Below, in pieces: positions 61,405-64,000 of a stretch of DNA of 64,000 nucleotides. Under the pieces are notes generated by a model. That model was not told where the DNA came from. It saw nothing but the letters and a program-made list of their open reading frames with translations, and searched no databases. The position numbers and the translations under genes were made by a program. The stretch's first letter is position 1, and each line of letters starts with the position of its first letter. Source of the DNA: CAZRWD01 sp964603785 (lineage in GTDB: Bacteria; Fermentibacterota; Fermentibacteria; Fermentibacterales; Fermentibacteraceae); contig CAZRWD010000002.1 of the NCBI GenBank assembly GCA_964603785.1, forward strand, positions 162,545 to 226,544. The letters run 5' to 3'.

Positions 61405-62396
61405 CTCTCCTCCTGATCGCACTCACGCTCCTGACGCCGGAGGAGCGGGACAGCCTCCTCGCCGACACGCCCGGCAACTCCGCATTCTGGACCGAGGCGC
61501 TCGCCTCCTACCGCGGCGAGGTCCTCGAGGCAGTGGAGTACCTCTTCGCCGGGATCCCGAGGCTCGACAGGCTCGAGATGACGAGCGAGGCCCTGATGGA
61601 CCATGTCATAGGGGCGATCGACTCGCGCGACGAGTGGTACGACTCCATCCCCCACGAAGTCTTCCTCGAGGGTCTGGTCGGGTACAGGATGGACGAGGAG
61701 CCCGTCACGGCCTATCGGACGCCGCTCTTCACCCACTGGCACCAGAGGCTGGGCGAGGCCGACACAACGGTCTCCGCCGTGGCCGAGCGCCTGGCATGGA
61801 GCATCTCGGCGATGAGGGTGAGGCAGCCCGACTTCATGGGCGGCATGCCCTCGCCGCGCGACGTCCTCGCCTCGGGCGGCGGCACCCCCGCGGAGCTCAG
61901 GCTCCTCCTCGGCTGCAGCCTCAGGGCGATGGGCATCCCGGTGAGATCCGTCTACGGCTGGTTCCAGGGAGTGGCGGGCCGTGAGACAGGATGGCTCGAA
62001 TACTGGACGGGCGAGGGATGGCGGGCCGTCACCCTCCCCTCGGACAGCGTGCCGGAAGGGTTCGCGGGGCTGTCGCTGGCCGTGGCGGGAGACGAGTACG
62101 TCACATCCGCCATGGTCCCCACGGGAGTCGTCGCCCTGGAACCGGTGGACGGCGCCGTCGAGAGCTTCCTGGTGGCCTTCTCCATACCAGCGCGGGGCAG
62201 GCTCATCCCCCTGGACTGGCTGGATGTGAGCCCGGCCGCCCCGTGCACGGTCGAGGTCGGCGCCGGCTCGTACTACCTGCACCTCTCGAGGCGCCTGCCG
62301 GACGGTGGCGTGCGGTTCGCGTCGATCCCCTTCGAGATCGCAGCCTCCGACACGGTCGGCATGAATCTGGAAACCATCGCCGGGGCTCTGCGGTGA
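61401..62396 (+). CDS. Transglutaminase-fold homologue with lost catalytic residues
   Basis: 331 aa. Aligns with its neighbour over the core: GGGTPAELRLLLGCSLRAMG versus GSGRCEELTILQMDALRA. The catalytic Cys is replaced by Pro163 and the His by Thr196 (GRETGWLEYW versus NNHAWTEVW). Two Trp and the surrounding hydrophobic pattern are kept, so the fold should be intact but inactive. It likely binds a partner or substrate of the active enzyme. ATGA overlap on its 5' side and GTGA on its 3' side. Confidence 0.8.
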   Translation: MTLLLIALTLLTPEERDSLLADTPGNSAFWTEALASYRGEVLEAVEYLFAGIPRLDRLEMTSEALMDHVIGAIDSRDEWYDSIPHEVFLEGLVGYRMDEEPVTAYRTPLFTHWHQRLGEADTTVSAVAERLAWSISAMRVRQPDFMGGMPSPRDVLASGGGTPAELRLLLGCSLRAMGIPVRSVYGWFQGVAGRETGWLEYWTGEGWRAVTLPSDSVPEGFAGLSLAVAGDEYVTSAMVPTGVVALEPVDGAVESFLVAFSIPARGRLIPLDWLDVSPAAPCTVEVGAGSYYLHLSRRLPDGGVRFASIPFEIAASDTVGMNLETIAGALR

Positions 62397-63880
62397 CGAT
62401 CCTCCCGGCTCTGATCCTGTCATCCGCTATGGGGGCCGGCGTCTGCGGCTCAATCGAATACGCCGGCCCCGTCAGGATCCTGAACCTCTGGGGCGCCTGG
62501 GAGGAGATGGGCTACGCCGAGGGCTATCTACTGGGCCCCGAGATCGTCGACCTCTACGACCACTACATGGTGGAGCTGGCCGGAGGGGTGTCCATGGTCG
62601 AGTACGCCAGGCAGTTCGTCCTGGCGAACTTCGACATGCCCGACGAGTTCGCGGACATGGCCCGGGGGATGCTGGAGGGCATCGCGGACACCTGCGGCCT
62701 GTACTCGCCGGTGTACGGCAGGGATCTCGACACGCTCGACATATGGACCGCCGCCTGCGCGCCTGACCTGAGCAGCATCGTGCTCGGCAGGTATGTCGAC
62801 TGCAGCAGCACGAGCGCTTGGGGCGCGGCAACCGCCGCCGATCCGGTGCTGCAGGGCGATCCCGCCGTCTCACGGAACCTCGACTACTTCATCGACTCGG
62901 GGACCCTGATACTCCAGGGCCAGGTCCTGCGAGCCATAGACCCCGACGACGGGCAGGAGTGGATCTCCGCGGGCATCCCCGGCTTCATGGGCTGTCTCTC
63001 CGGCATGAACTCGCACGGGGTCTGCGCCGCCCTGAACATGGGCAACCACTACGGCATCTCGCAGTGGTCGCCGGCCTTCGTGCCCATCTGCACCGCACAG
63101 GCGCTCGGCCTCTCGAACGACGACTTCGACGGCAGCGGCCAGTGCGACCTGGAGGATGTCGAGGCTGCGCTCACCACCTGGAACCGCAGCTGCTCCTACT
63201 GCATCCACGTCCTCTCGCCCCCGGCCCTCTCGTCCGGGGATCCGGCGGAGGTGGTGGAGGTGAACAACCCCGCGGGCTGGACGGTGCGCACCGACGCGGA
63301 CGATCCGGGCGTGGCCCCGGAGCACCTCATCGTGACCAACCACCACAGGAAGCTGTATCCGCCGGTGTCCTGCTGGAGGTACCAGTCGATCTCGGCCTCA
63401 ATCGCCGCGAACCCGGCGATCACCCTCGACAGGCTGTGGGACCTCATGGGCGACGTCGGGTTCCCTCCCCAGCCCGGCACTGGCGGGACGGTGCAAACGA
63501 TGATCCTGATGCCCTGCGACCTCCGCATCGGGCTTGCCTTCGCCGCGCCGGGCAGCCCGTCGTATTCGCAGGACCCGCAGTGGATAGACTGGGACGACAT
63601 CTTCCCGAACCATTCCTCGGGCGTCGTGGAGGGCGGGATCGAGTCCGCAGCCCCCGCCGCCTGGCCGAACCCCTGCACGGAGGAGCTGTGCGTCTCCTGG
63701 CCCGGAGCCTCGGGCCTGATCGTGCGGGACGTCACCGGCAGGCTCGTCGCGGCCGCCGTGCAGCCCCTGGGAGGCGGGGAGTTCGCGGTCCGGACAGGCG
63801 CCCTGCCTCGCGGGATCTACCTGGTGGCCGATCCCGGCTCCACCGGGGCCGCGCTGAAGGTTCTGGTAGTCGGCAGATAG
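62393..63880 (+). CDS. Exported C45/Ntn-hydrolase-like protein with EF-hand insert and C-terminal sorting domain
   Basis: 495 aa. A short hydrophobic start precedes an acyl-coenzyme A:6-aminopenicillanic acid acyltransferase-like fold, with candidate nucleophile Cys137 (VDCSSTSAWG) and SRNLDYFIDSG after it. Residues 244-255 (DFDGSGQCDLED) are a dockerin or EF-hand calcium loop inside the domain. The last 80 residues (AAWPNPCTEEL ... VRDVTGRLVAAAVQPLGGGEF ... LPRGIYLV) match type-IX-secretion-like sorting tails. An autoproteolytic maturation at Cys137 is inferred. GTGA overlap with the preceding gene. Confidence 0.75.
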   Translation: MTILPALILSSAMGAGVCGSIEYAGPVRILNLWGAWEEMGYAEGYLLGPEIVDLYDHYMVELAGGVSMVEYARQFVLANFDMPDEFADMARGMLEGIADTCGLYSPVYGRDLDTLDIWTAACAPDLSSIVLGRYVDCSSTSAWGAATAADPVLQGDPAVSRNLDYFIDSGTLILQGQVLRAIDPDDGQEWISAGIPGFMGCLSGMNSHGVCAALNMGNHYGISQWSPAFVPICTAQALGLSNDDFDGSGQCDLEDVEAALTTWNRSCSYCIHVLSPPALSSGDPAEVVEVNNPAGWTVRTDADDPGVAPEHLIVTNHHRKLYPPVSCWRYQSISASIAANPAITLDRLWDLMGDVGFPPQPGTGGTVQTMILMPCDLRIGLAFAAPGSPSYSQDPQWIDWDDIFPNHSSGVVEGGIESAAPAAWPNPCTEELCVSWPGASGLIVRDVTGRLVAAAVQPLGGGEFAVRTGALPRGIYLVADPGSTGAALKVLVVGR

Positions 63881-63881
63881 A

Positions 63882-63911
63882 TTGACAGCCCGGACGGGGG
63901 GCTCCTATCTT
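63882..63911 (+). promoter_or_regulatory. Promoter of tRNA-Gln
   Basis: TTGACA (63882-63887), 18-bp spacer, TATCTT (63906-63911). Fifteen bases separate it from the mature tRNA 5' end. Confidence 0.7.
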
Positions 63912-63925
63912 CCGGCGTCCTGCGC

Positions 63926-63999
63926 TGGGGAGTCGTCCAATGGTAGGACAACAGACTCTGGATCTGTCTATCGGGGTTCGAATCCCTGCTCCCCAGCCA
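63926..63999 (+). tRNA. tRNA-Gln (anticodon CUG)
   Basis: 74 nt cloverleaf. Acceptor TGGGGAG pairs with CTCCCCA. The anticodon arm ACAGA-CTCTGGA-TCTGT carries CTG. The T arm contains GGTTCGAATCC. Discriminator G and an encoded CCA end (63997-63999). The window ends one base later. Confidence 0.97.
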
Positions 64000-64000
64000 T

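Overview
The window is strongly GC-rich, tightly packed bacterial DNA. There are many ATGA, GTGA and TTGA start/stop overlaps, several convergent genes that overlap at their 3' ends, and no transposase, phage gene or CRISPR array. I recognise about 50 protein genes, one tRNA, two metabolite riboswitches and one candidate leader peptide. The cell is Gram-negative in layout: polysaccharide export, an outer-membrane barrel protein, lipoproteins and one protein with a type-IX-like C-terminal sorting tail. A very long GreA, such tails and a SAM-II riboswitch suggest the Fibrobacteres-Chlorobi-Bacteroidetes (FCB) group or a related candidate phylum. That placement is an inference. A 100-N run inside a repeat-coding region shows this is a scaffolded assembly.

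Layout, left to right. 1-3.1 kb: metK behind a SAM-II riboswitch and terminator, then a biotin-dependent carboxyltransferase. 3.2-7.7 kb: three B12-binding radical SAM enzymes, two in one operon and one divergent. 7.8-9.1 kb: an Ala/Glu/Lys/Arg hexapeptide-repeat protein with an assembly gap. 9.1-14.8 kb: a protein-quality-control cluster (hsp20, dnaK, grpE, dnaJ, HtrA-type protease, small membrane protein). 15.1-20.6 kb: uvrA, a sugar-nucleotide reductase with a probable frameshift, a hotdog thioesterase, and a sigma-54 activator with a dead receiver. 20.6-24.3 kb: carbamoyltransferase, glycosyltransferase and an M23 lipoprotein. 24.4-27.7 kb: an NtrC-type regulator coupled to a GAF/HD-GYP response regulator.

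27.9-31.7 kb: enolase, FtsB-like protein, unknown membrane protein, RsgA. 31.7-34.1 kb: a Wzz/Wza-like polysaccharide export pair. 34.2-41.2 kb: argF, a barrel protein, a degenerate beta-lactamase-fold protein, two related lipoproteins and a large Asp/Gly-repeat plus HEAT protein. 41.3-43.0 kb: thiM-thiE behind a TPP riboswitch. 42.9-47.5 kb: a PflX-like radical SAM enzyme and a heterodimeric ABC exporter preceded by an 8-codon leader ORF. 47.6-50.1 kb: Tat-exported protein, HAD phosphatase, PP-loop enzyme. 50.2-55.5 kb: GreA fusion, zinc-ribbon protein, O-antigen ligase, sugar-phosphate transferase. 55.5-57.9 kb: Rrf2 regulator, Hcp and cupin behind an operator that overlaps the predicted transcription start. 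58.2-60.4 kb: CutA, creatininase-family hydrolase, CofE-like ligase, small membrane protein. 60.4-63.9 kb: an operon of a transglutaminase, an inactivated transglutaminase homologue and a chimeric Ntn-hydrolase, then tRNA-Gln.

Promoters that can be read by eye share a TTGACa/c -35 box, a 17-19 bp spacer and a -10 of form TA(N3)T, most often TATCTT. In the two riboswitch cases the predicted start falls on the first base of the aptamer. The most original material is the SAM-II element on metK, the leader-peptide/ABC exporter unit, the transglutaminase/pseudo-transglutaminase/Ntn-hydrolase operon, and the Asp/Gly-repeat plus HEAT protein next to the paired lipoproteins.
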